NCBI GenBank assembly: GCA_030612905.1
Contig: JAUWNA010000042.1
Location: 1-10,159 of the forward strand
From: Promethearchaeota archaeon
Lineage (GTDB): Archaea; Asgardarchaeota; Lokiarchaeia; Sigyniarchaeales; SOKP01
Reading direction: 5' to 3'
DNA: 10,159 nucleotides
In this document: piece by piece, positions 1 through 5,968 of the stretch
Numbering within the stretch: the first letter of the stretch is position 1
Layout of the letters: every line of letters starts with the position of its first letter
Made by a program: the position numbers and the translations under genes
Notes under the pieces: generated by a model
Database searches by the model: none
What the model saw: the letters and a program-made list of their open reading frames with translations, nothing else
What the model was told of the DNA's origin: nothing

Positions 1-1
1 T

Positions 2-685
2 TTACTAGTCAATTTGGTAGGCCAAGGGTGCCAGCTTGAATTTATTATAAACCTCACTGATTCTGTGAGTTATGAGGATCAAGATAGCTCAAAAATGAGG
101 GTATCAGTAAACCTTTTTATCGCCTCAATTTCAGAGGACAATACAATTGTACCGATTAATTCAAAGAACTTTGTTCTTTCTGAATTAGAATATAAACCAG
201 CTTCGAATACTCACTATGGAATATTCGAAATTCCATTTACAATGGAATTCTCTTCCATTACTGGAACGAGAAAGCTTTCAACTACATCTCAATATGATAA
301 TAACGCTCAAGATGGTTATTTAGCAATCCTAACGATCACGGCTTTTGATAGCGAAGGAGCGTCAGAAGATTTCTTAACGGTTTTGTTGATTCAACCTTCG
401 AATATTGAATTAATATTGGTACTAATTATTATCGGTGTTGTAGTAGTGCTTGGAATAATTGGTGGCGTTTTACTTTTAGTTAATTTTGTTAGAAAGAAGA
501 AAAAGTCTCGTATATCGACTCCTTTTGAAGGATATTACCACCAAGATTATGAAGATGTTCCTTCACAAGAAACATATGATTTCACTCATAAATCAGTATA
601 TTATTGTCCTTATTGTGGGTTTCAATTAACTACGCCAAGAAGCTTTTGCCCTAGTTGCGGTAAACCTTTAAAAAGTCAAGAATAA
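2..685 (+). CDS. Membrane-anchored ectodomain protein with C-terminal zinc ribbon (5'-truncated)
   Basis: The frame is open to the left edge, so the true start lies outside; a TTG at 14 is in frame but has no special support. About 130 visible residues form a beta-rich, Ser/Thr/Asn-rich segment, probably the end of an extracellular Ig- or cadherin-like domain. One strongly hydrophobic membrane segment follows (from ELILVLIIIG to LLLVNFV), then a basic stop-transfer patch (RKKKKSR). By the positive-inside rule this puts the N-terminus outside and the C-terminus in the cytoplasm. The tail ends in a Cx2C-x10-Cx2C zinc ribbon (CPYCGF...CPSCGKPL). I recognise no named family. Ectodomain, single membrane helix and cytosolic zinc ribbon together suggest a surface receptor or scaffold, but its partner and ligand cannot be inferred. 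It converges with the rpe gene, 30 nt away. Confidence 0.8.
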   Translation, partial: LLVNLVGQGCQLEFIINLTDSVSYEDQDSSKMRVSVNLFIASISEDNTIVPINSKNFVLSELEYKPASNTHYGIFEIPFTMEFSSITGTRKLSTTSQYDNNAQDGYLAILTITAFDSEGASEDFLTVLLIQPSNIELILVLIIIGVVVVLGIIGGVLLLVNFVRKKKKSRISTPFEGYYHQDYEDVPSQETYDFTHKSVYYCPYCGFQLTTPRSFCPSCGKPLKSQE

Positions 686-703
686 TTTTTTTTAATCTTT
701 TTT
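686..703 (+). terminator. Oligo-T terminator after the zinc-ribbon membrane protein
   Basis: A T8 run begins right after the stop codon, and a second T6 run follows a few bases later, with no GC-rich hairpin. This is the usual form of intrinsic termination in archaea. It lies in the short convergent gap before the 3' end of rpe and serves the plus-strand gene. Confidence 0.5.
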
Positions 704-715
704 GTTGTTCAAGTT

Positions 716-1342
716 TTAGTAATCGGAATGCTTTAATAAATCTATAACCCGATTGGGGTCCTTTGCATTTAAAATAGTACTCGTACTGCTTAATATATCG
801 ACATTTAACTGGTTAGCGTTTTTAAGATTTATTCCCCCATCTATATCAACAAGAAAAGCATACTTTTTCTTAAGTATAGTTAGCTGGTTTACCTTTTCAA
901 TTGAATATGGGATGAATTTTTGACCAGACCCACCTGGATAAACTGACATTACTAAAACTAAGTCAACTAAATCCAAGTAAGGCGTTATTTCTACAATTGT
1001 TGTATCTGGATCGATTGCTAAGCCCACTTTTTTCTTCCTATTCTTCAGTTCATTTATTAACGCTTTTTTATCTCCCGTTATTTCGTAATGAAAAGTAAAG
1101 ATATGAACATAATCAATAATTTTATCAATATAATCAATGGGATTGTTTACCATCAAATGGGCGATGATAGGAATATTAAATCTCTCCTTTAATATTCTAA
1201 ATAAGTCCAAATCAAGGTTAATTACTGGTGTAAACTTTCCATCCGCAACATCAATATGTATGTAATCAAGCCCTACTAAACCCTCAAGAGGATCAAGATT
1301 AAAATTTAAGTTTGCATGAACAGCAACAGCAATCTTTTTCAT
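716..1342 (-). CDS. rpe: Ribulose-phosphate 3-epimerase
   Basis: Interconverts D-ribulose 5-phosphate and D-xylulose 5-phosphate in the non-oxidative pentose phosphate pathway, in the cytoplasm. At 208 residues it is slightly short for this TIM-barrel family (about 215-230). The metal/catalytic set is present: HIDVADGKFTP (H29, D31), AHLMV (H62) and VDIDGG (D168). The phosphate loop MSVYPGGSGQKFI matches the family MTVNPGFGGQ pattern. The first strand is unusual: the family's N-terminal serine motif (PSILSADF) is replaced by AVAVHANLNF, and the last phosphate-binding segment reads SSTSTIL. It is last in the purE-rpiA-rpe operon, starting 6 nt after the rpiA stop, and starts with ATG but has no clear ribosome binding site of its own, so translational coupling is likely. 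A related epimerase, such as an allulose-6-phosphate 3-epimerase-like enzyme, remains possible given the divergence. Confidence 0.88.
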   Translation of the reverse strand: MKKIAVAVHANLNFNLDPLEGLVGLDYIHIDVADGKFTPVINLDLDLFRILKERFNIPIIAHLMVNNPIDYIDKIIDYVHIFTFHYEITGDKKALINELKNRKKKVGLAIDPDTTIVEITPYLDLVDLVLVMSVYPGGSGQKFIPYSIEKVNQLTILKKKYAFLVDIDGGINLKNANQLNVDILSSTSTILNAKDPNRVIDLLKHSDY

Positions 1343-1348
1343 CGTATT

Positions 1349-2053
1349 TTATTGTAAAACAATAACTTTTCCATCTTTTTGTCCTATATACGCTTTAGAT
1401 GTCATTCCTATGAAAAATCCTGTATCAACGACACCAGGAATCTGAGAAATCTTAAAATCAATATCAGATGGAGAATCTATGATACCAAAATCAACATCAA
1501 TGATAAAATTACCATTATCGGTTACTAAAGGACCTGCTTTTGCTTGGGCCATCCTTAGTTTCGGTGTACCTCCTAATCTTTCTAACTTTTTCAAAATTGG
1601 AACATATCCAAAAGGAATAACTTCGATTGGTACTCCCTTGTTCCAATTCTCTCCTAATTTTTCTGACTTTTTGCGATAATCTACGATAATTACTAATTTT
1701 TTTGATGATGAAGCAACAATCTTCTCTCTGACCAAACACCCGCCACCTCCCTTAATTAAATTTAATGCCTTATCAATTTCATCAGCACCATCAATATCTA
1801 AGTCAATTTCAGGGTACTGATCTAAAGTAACGAGAGTCAGTCCATTTTCTACTATTAATTGACGAGACTGAAAAGAAGTTGGGATGCACTTCAAGTTCAA
1901 ATCCTCTGTTTTATTGATCTCCGCTATTTTTTTGACGGCATATACAACTGTAGAGCCACTTCCAATTCCCAAAATCATGCCCTTTTTGATGTTTTCTTCG
2001 ACTGCTCTAAACGCAGCGTTTTTTTTGCCTATTTCAATTAAATCATCACTCAT
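1349..2053 (-). CDS. rpiA: Ribose-5-phosphate isomerase A
   Basis: Interconverts ribose 5-phosphate and ribulose 5-phosphate, supplying the pentose for PRPP and nucleotides. The protein has 234 residues, typical of the family. Visible motifs are GIGSGSTVVYAV (phosphate loop, about 29-40), IPTSFQSR, DIDGADEID and KGGGGCLVREKIVA. By alignment to the E. coli enzyme the catalytic residues D88, D91, K101 and E110 are all present. The C-terminal part carries GPLVTDNGNFIID and IPGVVDTGFFIGM, also typical. The frame extends upstream to a TTG at 2065, but I chose the ATG at 2053: a GGTGAG ribosome binding site lies 4 nt before it, and the protein then begins MSDDLIEIGKKNAA like other family members. 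The gene lies 16 nt after purE and 6 nt before rpe, so it is cotranscribed with both. Confidence 0.95.
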   Translation of the reverse strand: MSDDLIEIGKKNAAFRAVEENIKKGMILGIGSGSTVVYAVKKIAEINKTEDLNLKCIPTSFQSRQLIVENGLTLVTLDQYPEIDLDIDGADEIDKALNLIKGGGGCLVREKIVASSSKKLVIIVDYRKKSEKLGENWNKGVPIEVIPFGYVPILKKLERLGGTPKLRMAQAKAGPLVTDNGNFIIDVDFGIIDSPSDIDFKISQIPGVVDTGFFIGMTSKAYIGQKDGKVIVLQ

Positions 2054-2063
2054 AAGTCTCACC
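2054..2063 (-). promoter_or_regulatory. Ribosome binding site that fixes the rpiA start
   Basis: On the minus strand GGTGAG, complementary to the archaeal 16S 3' end (AUCACCUCC), lies 4 nt upstream of the ATG at 2053. It overlaps the alternative in-frame TTG and GTG codons (2065, 2062), which argues against those longer starts. Confidence 0.65.
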
Positions 2064-2069
2064 AAGATT

Positions 2070-2492
2070 TTATTTTTTTAACAAATTAAGAATTCTGATC
2101 GCCAAATAAGCAGCATTCTCGCCCCTATCTATTCCTACGCAAGCAACAGGAACTCTTGGGGGCATTTGTACGATAGACAATAACGCATCTAGTCCGCCTA
2201 ATTTGGCACTAACGGGTACACCAATAACGGGCTTGTTAGTTTTAGATGCAATTACACCTGGTAAAGCCGCTGACAATCCCGCCACAGCAATATATACTAA
2301 GGATTGACACGATTTTAAATATTCGTCTAATTTTTCGGGATCTCGGTGAGCAGATATAATTTGAAGCTCGAAAGTTATTTTGTTTTCTTTTAAAACCTTC
2401 TCTGCTTTTTCATATACATCTTTATCTGAAGTACTACCCGCAATAATTGAAACTAAAGTTATTTTATTATTATCTATGTTTGTATCTGGCAT
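2070..2492 (-). CDS. purE: PurE, phosphoribosylaminoimidazole carboxylase/N5-CAIR mutase family
   Basis: Carries out the CAIR-forming step of de novo purine synthesis. At 140 residues it is the compact single-domain form. Motifs in order: AGSTSDKDV (S20-D23 region, substrate phosphate and ribose binding), ISAHRDPEKL (H49, R50), AGLSAALPG (71-79), KPVIGVPV, GLDALLSIVQMPPRVPVA (100-117) and GIDRGENAAYLAIRIL. The IDRGENAA form is one I associate with archaeal PurE. In the class I (mutase) motif GGAAHLPG, the residue matching the conserved His is Ala76 here; the rest of the site is intact. The ATG start is preceded by AGGAGA, 12 nt upstream. It is first in the operon with rpiA and rpe, transcribed away from the thiolases. 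Whether it uses N5-CAIR or AIR plus CO2 cannot be settled here; no purK lies in the window. Confidence 0.92.
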   Translation of the reverse strand: MPDTNIDNNKITLVSIIAGSTSDKDVYEKAEKVLKENKITFELQIISAHRDPEKLDEYLKSCQSLVYIAVAGLSAALPGVIASKTNKPVIGVPVSAKLGGLDALLSIVQMPPRVPVACVGIDRGENAAYLAIRILNLLKK

Positions 2493-2706
2493 ATTTAATC
2501 TAAATCTCCTAAAAATAAAAATAATACTAATAAATTCTTAATAATTTTTTGGCTAAATTATCAAAAAGAACCATTTCATTGTTAGGGTTCAAAAACAATT
2601 TTATCAAAAACTTTAATATATTTTTAAATCTTTTCATAAATTAACATCAAAAATTTATTGAAAATCAAATATTAAAAAATCTTAAAAATTTGAGGGAATT
2701 ATAAAT
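2493..2706. promoter_or_regulatory. Divergent promoter region between purE operon and first thiolase
   Basis: This 214-nt, very AT-rich stretch has no convincing ORF. TATA-like elements include the region 2611-2626 (a run of TTTAATATATTTTTAAA type), which could serve either direction, and a weaker one near 2526-2534 for purE. AGGAGA at 2505-2510 (minus) is the purE ribosome binding site. GAGGG at 2692-2696 (plus) lies 10 nt before the thiolase ATG. The base composition is so biased that exact promoter positions are uncertain. Confidence 0.4.
2678..2706 (+). repeat. Leader repeat, copy 1, upstream of first thiolase
   Basis: These 29 nt directly before the ATG match 4122-4150, directly before the second thiolase ATG, at 28 of 29 positions. 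The only change is G to T inside the ribosome binding site (GAGGG here, GAGTG there). Weaker similarity with small indels continues upstream to about 2657. It is the non-coding part of the duplicated thiolase unit. Confidence 0.85.
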
Positions 2707-4044
2707 ATGGAATTAAATGATGTATGGTTAGTCGATTACGCGCGAACTGCATTTTCAAGATCAAGACCTGCTCAACCAGAAAGAGATGTATTCGGGGAAA
2801 TTAAAGGAGATGAGCTTCTTGTACTCTTACTGAAAAACATGTTTGAAAATAGATTGGCAGACAAAAGCATTGAAAAGAAAGATATAGATGAATTTACGAT
2901 TGGATGTTCTTTTGGGGTAGGAGAACACTGGACTTATGGAGGTAAACTTCCTACTTATTATGTAGATATGGATGAAAGAACATCTTGTGTATTTTTAGAT
3001 AAGGCATGTGGATCAGCAGCAGCAGGGTTTAACTTAGGATTTTTGGAAATTGCAATGGGTTATAGTAAATGTGTTTTATCAACAGGTATTGAACATCTCA
3101 CGCGAGTCCCTATGGGCATAACAAACCAATGGATTAAGCCCAACCTCGCAATTGCTAGTAAAGACTCACCTTTCTATATACCAGAATATGCACGAAAAGG
3201 TAAATACGATGTACTTGTATCAACAGATATGTTGGCTACGGCACAAAAATTATTCGAACAGGAAATCCCAAAATTTACAAAGGAAGATATGGATAAATTT
3301 GGAGTAAGAGCACATAATTTAACTATTAAAAGCCAAGAAGAAAAATGGTTTACCTCAGGTGTTAATGGAGGAGAGATTATTCCAATTGAAGGCCATGTAG
3401 AAGGAAATACTGAAGAACCAATGATGGTTGATAGAGACATGGCAGCAAGAAAATCAACTCTTGAATCTGTTGCTAAGTTAAGGGCTGTTTCCAAACCTTT
3501 CTACATTAAAAAAACAGCAACCGGGCAAGAACTTGGTCGAAAAGGCTATATGGAATTTGTAGGTAGTAAGGATGGTGTAATCACTGCAGGGAATGCTTCT
3601 CCTTTAAATGCGGGAGCTACAGCATGTGTCTTGATGAATGCTAAAGAGGCTCAAAAAAGAGGTATAAATCCTTTAGCAAAAGTTGTTTCTATTGGATTTG
3701 CAGGTGTAGATCCTACAGTTATGGGACGAGGACCTGTTCCTGCCTCAGAAATGGCGCTAAAACATGCTGGATTAACCGCTGATGATATAGATTTTTGGGA
3801 GATTAACGAAGCTTTTTGTATAGTGGCATTAAATTGCATGGATAAACTTGGTATTCCTGAAGAAAAAGTAAATATTAAAGGTGGCTCTACTGCAATTGGT
3901 CATCCATTGGGTGCTACAATGTGCCGCTTAATCGGTACTGTATCTCGCATCTTAAAAGATAAAAACGCAAAATATGGAATAGCTAACGCGTGTTGTGGTG
4001 GCGGTCAAGGAGTAGCCGTTTTATTGGAAAATATTGATAAATAA
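2707..4044 (+). CDS. Thiolase family acetyl-CoA acyltransferase, paralogue 1
   Basis: Cytoplasmic thiolase that cleaves 3-ketoacyl-CoA with CoA, or condenses two acyl-CoAs. It has 445 residues, against about 390-430 in typical family members. The full catalytic set is visible: nucleophile C101 in KACGSAAAG, the NEAF motif (N367-E368), H399 in GGSTAIGHPLG, and C429 in ACCGGGQG. It therefore resembles classical degradative/biosynthetic thiolases rather than SCP2-type thiolases lacking the first Cys. It is 18 residues longer than paralogue 2. The extra residues lie in three places: about 130-160 after the TRVPMG segment, around TSGVNGG, and near TATGQELGRKG, all likely cap or loop regions affecting the acyl pocket. 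The ATG start has GAGGG 10 nt upstream. A T10 run ends the unit before paralogue 2. No DUF35 or HMG-CoA synthase partner is adjacent, and the chain-length preference is unknown. Confidence 0.92.
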   Translation: MELNDVWLVDYARTAFSRSRPAQPERDVFGEIKGDELLVLLLKNMFENRLADKSIEKKDIDEFTIGCSFGVGEHWTYGGKLPTYYVDMDERTSCVFLDKACGSAAAGFNLGFLEIAMGYSKCVLSTGIEHLTRVPMGITNQWIKPNLAIASKDSPFYIPEYARKGKYDVLVSTDMLATAQKLFEQEIPKFTKEDMDKFGVRAHNLTIKSQEEKWFTSGVNGGEIIPIEGHVEGNTEEPMMVDRDMAARKSTLESVAKLRAVSKPFYIKKTATGQELGRKGYMEFVGSKDGVITAGNASPLNAGATACVLMNAKEAQKRGINPLAKVVSIGFAGVDPTVMGRGPVPASEMALKHAGLTADDIDFWEINEAFCIVALNCMDKLGIPEEKVNIKGGSTAIGHPLGATMCRLIGTVSRILKDKNAKYGIANACCGGGQGVAVLLENIDK

Positions 4045-4070
4045 TCAAATTTTGTTTTTAACACAACTTA

Positions 4071-4080
4071 TTTTTTTTTT
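4071..4080 (+). terminator. T10 terminator between the thiolases
   Basis: An unbroken run of ten T lies 27 nt after the stop codon of the first thiolase, with no hairpin. It implies that the second thiolase is normally transcribed from its own promoter in the 106-nt gap rather than only by read-through. Confidence 0.55.
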
Positions 4081-4121
4081 ATTTTATTTAAATTAATATC
4101 AATTGAAAATAATATAAAAAT

Positions 4122-4150
4122 AATCTTAAAAATTTGAGTGAATTATAAAT
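4122..4150 (+). repeat. Leader repeat, copy 2, upstream of second thiolase
   Basis: This is the counterpart of 2678-2706, with 28 of 29 positions identical and ending at the ATG. The ribosome binding site here is GAGTG, weaker than GAGGG in copy 1. A TATA-like stretch (TTATTTAAATT) at about 4084-4094 is a candidate promoter for this unit. Confidence 0.85.
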
Positions 4151-5434
4151 ATGGAATTAAAAGAAGTATGGTTAATTGATTATGCGCGAACAGCTTTTTC
4201 GCGATCCAGGCCAAAACAACCAGAAAGAGACGTATTTGGTGAAATTAGAGGCGATGAACTTCTTGCTAAATTGTTAATGAAATTTTTCGATGGAAGATTA
4301 GCGGATAAAGGAATCGAAAAGAAGGACATAGACGAGTTCACTGTTGGATCTGCTATGGGCGTCTGGGAGAATTGGGCTTATGGAGGCAGGCTTCCAATGT
4401 TCTTAGCAGACTTTCCTTACGAAGTACCTGCTATGTTTGTAGATAGACAATGTGGATCAGCTGGTAGTGGAATGCATATTGGAATTATGGAGATTATGAC
4501 GGGATATAGTAAAATTTGTATGGCTACAGGCGTTGAACACATGACTCGGGTCGATATGCAGAATAACCACATTAACCCAAATCTGAAAATGATTAATAAA
4601 AAGAGTGAATGGTATAGACCTAAATACGATTTAATGACAACAATTAACATGTTACAAACAGCTCAAAAATTATACGAACAAGAGGTGCCTGCTTTCACTA
4701 AAGAAGACTTGGACAAATTCGGAGTGAGAGCTCATAATTTAACGGTTAAAAATCAAGAAGCAGGTTGGTTTAAAGGAGAAATTATCCCAATTGAAGGTCA
4801 TGTTGCTGGCAATGTAGAAGAACCATTAATGGTAGATAAAGATATGGCCGCGAGAAAATCAACTTTAGAAAGTGTTGCGGGATTGCGAAGGTTATCAAAA
4901 CCTTATTTCCTAAAGAAAAATGGAGGCAGAGCTGGCTATAAAGAGAGAGAAGGAACTTCTGAAGGAGTAATAACTGCTGGGAACTCTTCACCTCTGAATG
5001 CCGGGGCTACAGCTTGCATTGTAATGTCTGCTGAAGAGGCTAAAAAGCGAGGACTTGAACCGATGGCTAAGATAGTTTCACTTGGATGGGCTGGAGTAGA
5101 CCCTAGCGTCATGGGGCGTGGTCCTGTTCCTGCAACGGAGATGGCATTAAAGAACGCTGGATTAACTGCTGATGATATCGATTACTGGGAAATTAACGAA
5201 GCTTTCTGCATTGTTGCATTAAATTGTATGAAACATTTTAATATTCCTGAAGAAAAGGTAAATGTCATGGGTGGTTCCACTGCAATTGGCCATCCGCTAG
5301 GCTCTACGATGGTAAGATTACCAGGAACTCTAGCTCGAATCCTAAAGGATAAAAAAGCTAAGTACGGCGTAGCAAACGCGTGTTGTGGTGGCGGACAAGG
5401 CGTCGCTACAATCCTTGAAAACCTCGATGCCTAA
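4151..5434 (+). CDS. Thiolase family acetyl-CoA acyltransferase, paralogue 2
   Basis: This 427-residue thiolase is clearly paralogous to the upstream gene; the two align end to end with only three short indels and share long identical blocks. Active-site residues are complete: C101 in RQCGSAGSG, WEINEAF, H381 in GGSTAIGHPLG and C411 in ACCGGGQG. It differs from paralogue 1 around the nucleophile (SAGSGMHIG against SAAAGFNLG), in the region after TRVDMQ, and in the middle (NGGRAGYKEREG), which are plausible determinants of acyl-chain specificity. It should catalyse the same type of reaction, possibly on a different chain length or in the opposite physiological direction. It has its own leader, ribosome binding site and T-rich end, so it is likely regulated separately. 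There is no sign of decay: both copies are full length and intact. Confidence 0.92.
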   Translation: MELKEVWLIDYARTAFSRSRPKQPERDVFGEIRGDELLAKLLMKFFDGRLADKGIEKKDIDEFTVGSAMGVWENWAYGGRLPMFLADFPYEVPAMFVDRQCGSAGSGMHIGIMEIMTGYSKICMATGVEHMTRVDMQNNHINPNLKMINKKSEWYRPKYDLMTTINMLQTAQKLYEQEVPAFTKEDLDKFGVRAHNLTVKNQEAGWFKGEIIPIEGHVAGNVEEPLMVDKDMAARKSTLESVAGLRRLSKPYFLKKNGGRAGYKEREGTSEGVITAGNSSPLNAGATACIVMSAEEAKKRGLEPMAKIVSLGWAGVDPSVMGRGPVPATEMALKNAGLTADDIDYWEINEAFCIVALNCMKHFNIPEEKVNVMGGSTAIGHPLGSTMVRLPGTLARILKDKKAKYGVANACCGGGQGVATILENLDA

Positions 5435-5460
5435 TTAAATTCTATTTATTAAAAAGTAAA

Positions 5461-5479
5461 TTTTTCTTTTTTTATTTTC
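5461..5479 (+). terminator. T-rich terminator after second thiolase
   Basis: T5, T7 and T4 runs separated by single bases lie 26 nt after the stop codon. There is no hairpin, consistent with archaeal oligo-T termination. Confidence 0.5.
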
Positions 5480-5627
5480 TTACAAAATTAGAATCTATTT
5501 AGTTCTCTTCTTAAGCTCATATTTCTTATTTATTCTAGAAATATTTAAATATTAAACAATAACAATTAGACTTACTATAAATTCTACAATAAATTTCGTA
5601 ATAATAAAATTTGTAAGGTGAATTGAA
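5480..5627 (+). promoter_or_regulatory. Promoter and leader region of the dodecin gene
   Basis: Two TATA-like elements are visible. One is a 14-nt AT-only palindrome (AATATTTAAATATT, about 5540-5553). The other is CTATAAAT at 5575-5582, which is better placed for a short leader. AAGGTGA at 5615-5621 is a strong archaeal ribosome binding site located 6 nt before the ATT at 5628. A TGA in the same frame at 5619-5621 closes off any upstream start. Confidence 0.4.
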
Positions 5628-5834
5628 ATTACAGTATATAAAAGTATTCAGCTAGTGGCGACTTCCGACAAGAATTGGGCTGACGCGGTTAAGGTTGCTT
5701 ATGACGAGGCCAAAAAATCACTTCGTGGCATACGGAATATCCAAATCATCGAATCTGATGTTAAGGTTAAAGAAGATCAAGATAAGTTGATTTATCGGGT
5801 TAGGGTTCAAGTAAATTTCCAAATCGAAAGATAA
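5628..5834 (+). CDS. Dodecin family protein with apparent ATT start codon
   Basis: Small (68 aa) protein that in this family assembles into hollow dodecamers. Read from 5628 it gives (M)TVYKSIQLVATS, then NWADAVKVAYDEAKKSLRGI, then two strands ending YRVRVQVNFQIER. This matches the dodecin pattern VYKvIElvGTS..sWedAv..Av..A...ir and the usual length of about 68-71. The frame has an upstream TGA (5619-5621), and the codons between it and the first beta strand include no ATG, GTG or TTG. The first GTG (5655) would delete strand 1. A GGTGA site 6 nt before the ATT supports initiation there. The flavin-stacking Trp of classic dodecins is Asn (IRNIQII), and the flavin-contacting Gln is replaced by Arg (YRVRV). 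This resembles the calcium-dodecin/SecE2 branch more than flavin-storage dodecins. Identity as a dodecin is firm; ligand and start codon are inferred. Confidence 0.85.
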   Translation: MTVYKSIQLVATSDKNWADAVKVAYDEAKKSLRGIRNIQIIESDVKVKEDQDKLIYRVRVQVNFQIER

Positions 5835-5845
5835 GATATTAATTC

Positions 5846-5856
5846 TTTTTTTTTTT
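5846..5856 (+). terminator. T11 terminator after dodecin
   Basis: A run of eleven T begins 12 nt after the dodecin stop codon, giving the clearest oligo-T terminator in the window. An AT-only near-palindrome follows at 5878-5898 but is not needed for the call. Confidence 0.55.
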
Positions 5857-5940
5857 AATTTAACGACATATTTCAAATATATTTTTTTAAAAAATATAAT
5901 TTTAAAAAGGTAAATGGTTTAGATTTTCATACTAACTTAA

Positions 5941-5952
5941 CTTAAATATATC
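5941..5952 (+). promoter_or_regulatory. TATA-box candidate for the 34-aa membrane miniprotein
   Basis: CTTAAATATATC is centred about 23 nt before the ATG at 5969. That is roughly the archaeal TATA-to-start distance, so the transcript would be leaderless or nearly so. No Shine-Dalgarno sequence is visible before that ATG, which agrees. Confidence 0.4.
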
Positions 5953-5968
5953 AAGATTGGTTATTGTT

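Noticed and set aside
1479..1739. Open frames on both strands inside rpiA
   Set aside because: They overlap a strongly conserved rpiA, and their translations show no recognisable motif; they are shadows in other frames.
1349..2065. Longer rpiA from TTG at 2065
   Set aside because: The extra residues (MVRL) do not match the family, and the GGTGAG site overlaps the TTG/GTG codons and sits correctly for the ATG at 2053.
2493..2706. Riboswitch or small RNA gene in the divergent gap
   Set aside because: The region is almost all A/T with no G/C-bearing stems or known aptamer core; a promoter region is enough to explain it.
3174..3494. 106-codon antisense frame inside the first thiolase
   Set aside because: It lies fully opposite conserved thiolase sequence, and its translation looks like a frame shadow with no motif or ribosome binding site.
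4417..4991. Antisense frames inside the second thiolase
   Set aside because: Hydrophobic-looking translations come from antisense reading of conserved coding sequence; no independent support.
5655..5834. Dodecin starting at the in-frame GTG (5655)
   Set aside because: It would remove the first beta strand (TVYKSIQL), which is part of the core fold and matches the family, and it has no ribosome binding site at the right distance.
5878..5898. AT-only near-palindrome after dodecin
   Set aside because: T7 next to A6 arises easily in DNA this AT-rich, the arms are unequal, and the T11 run already explains termination.
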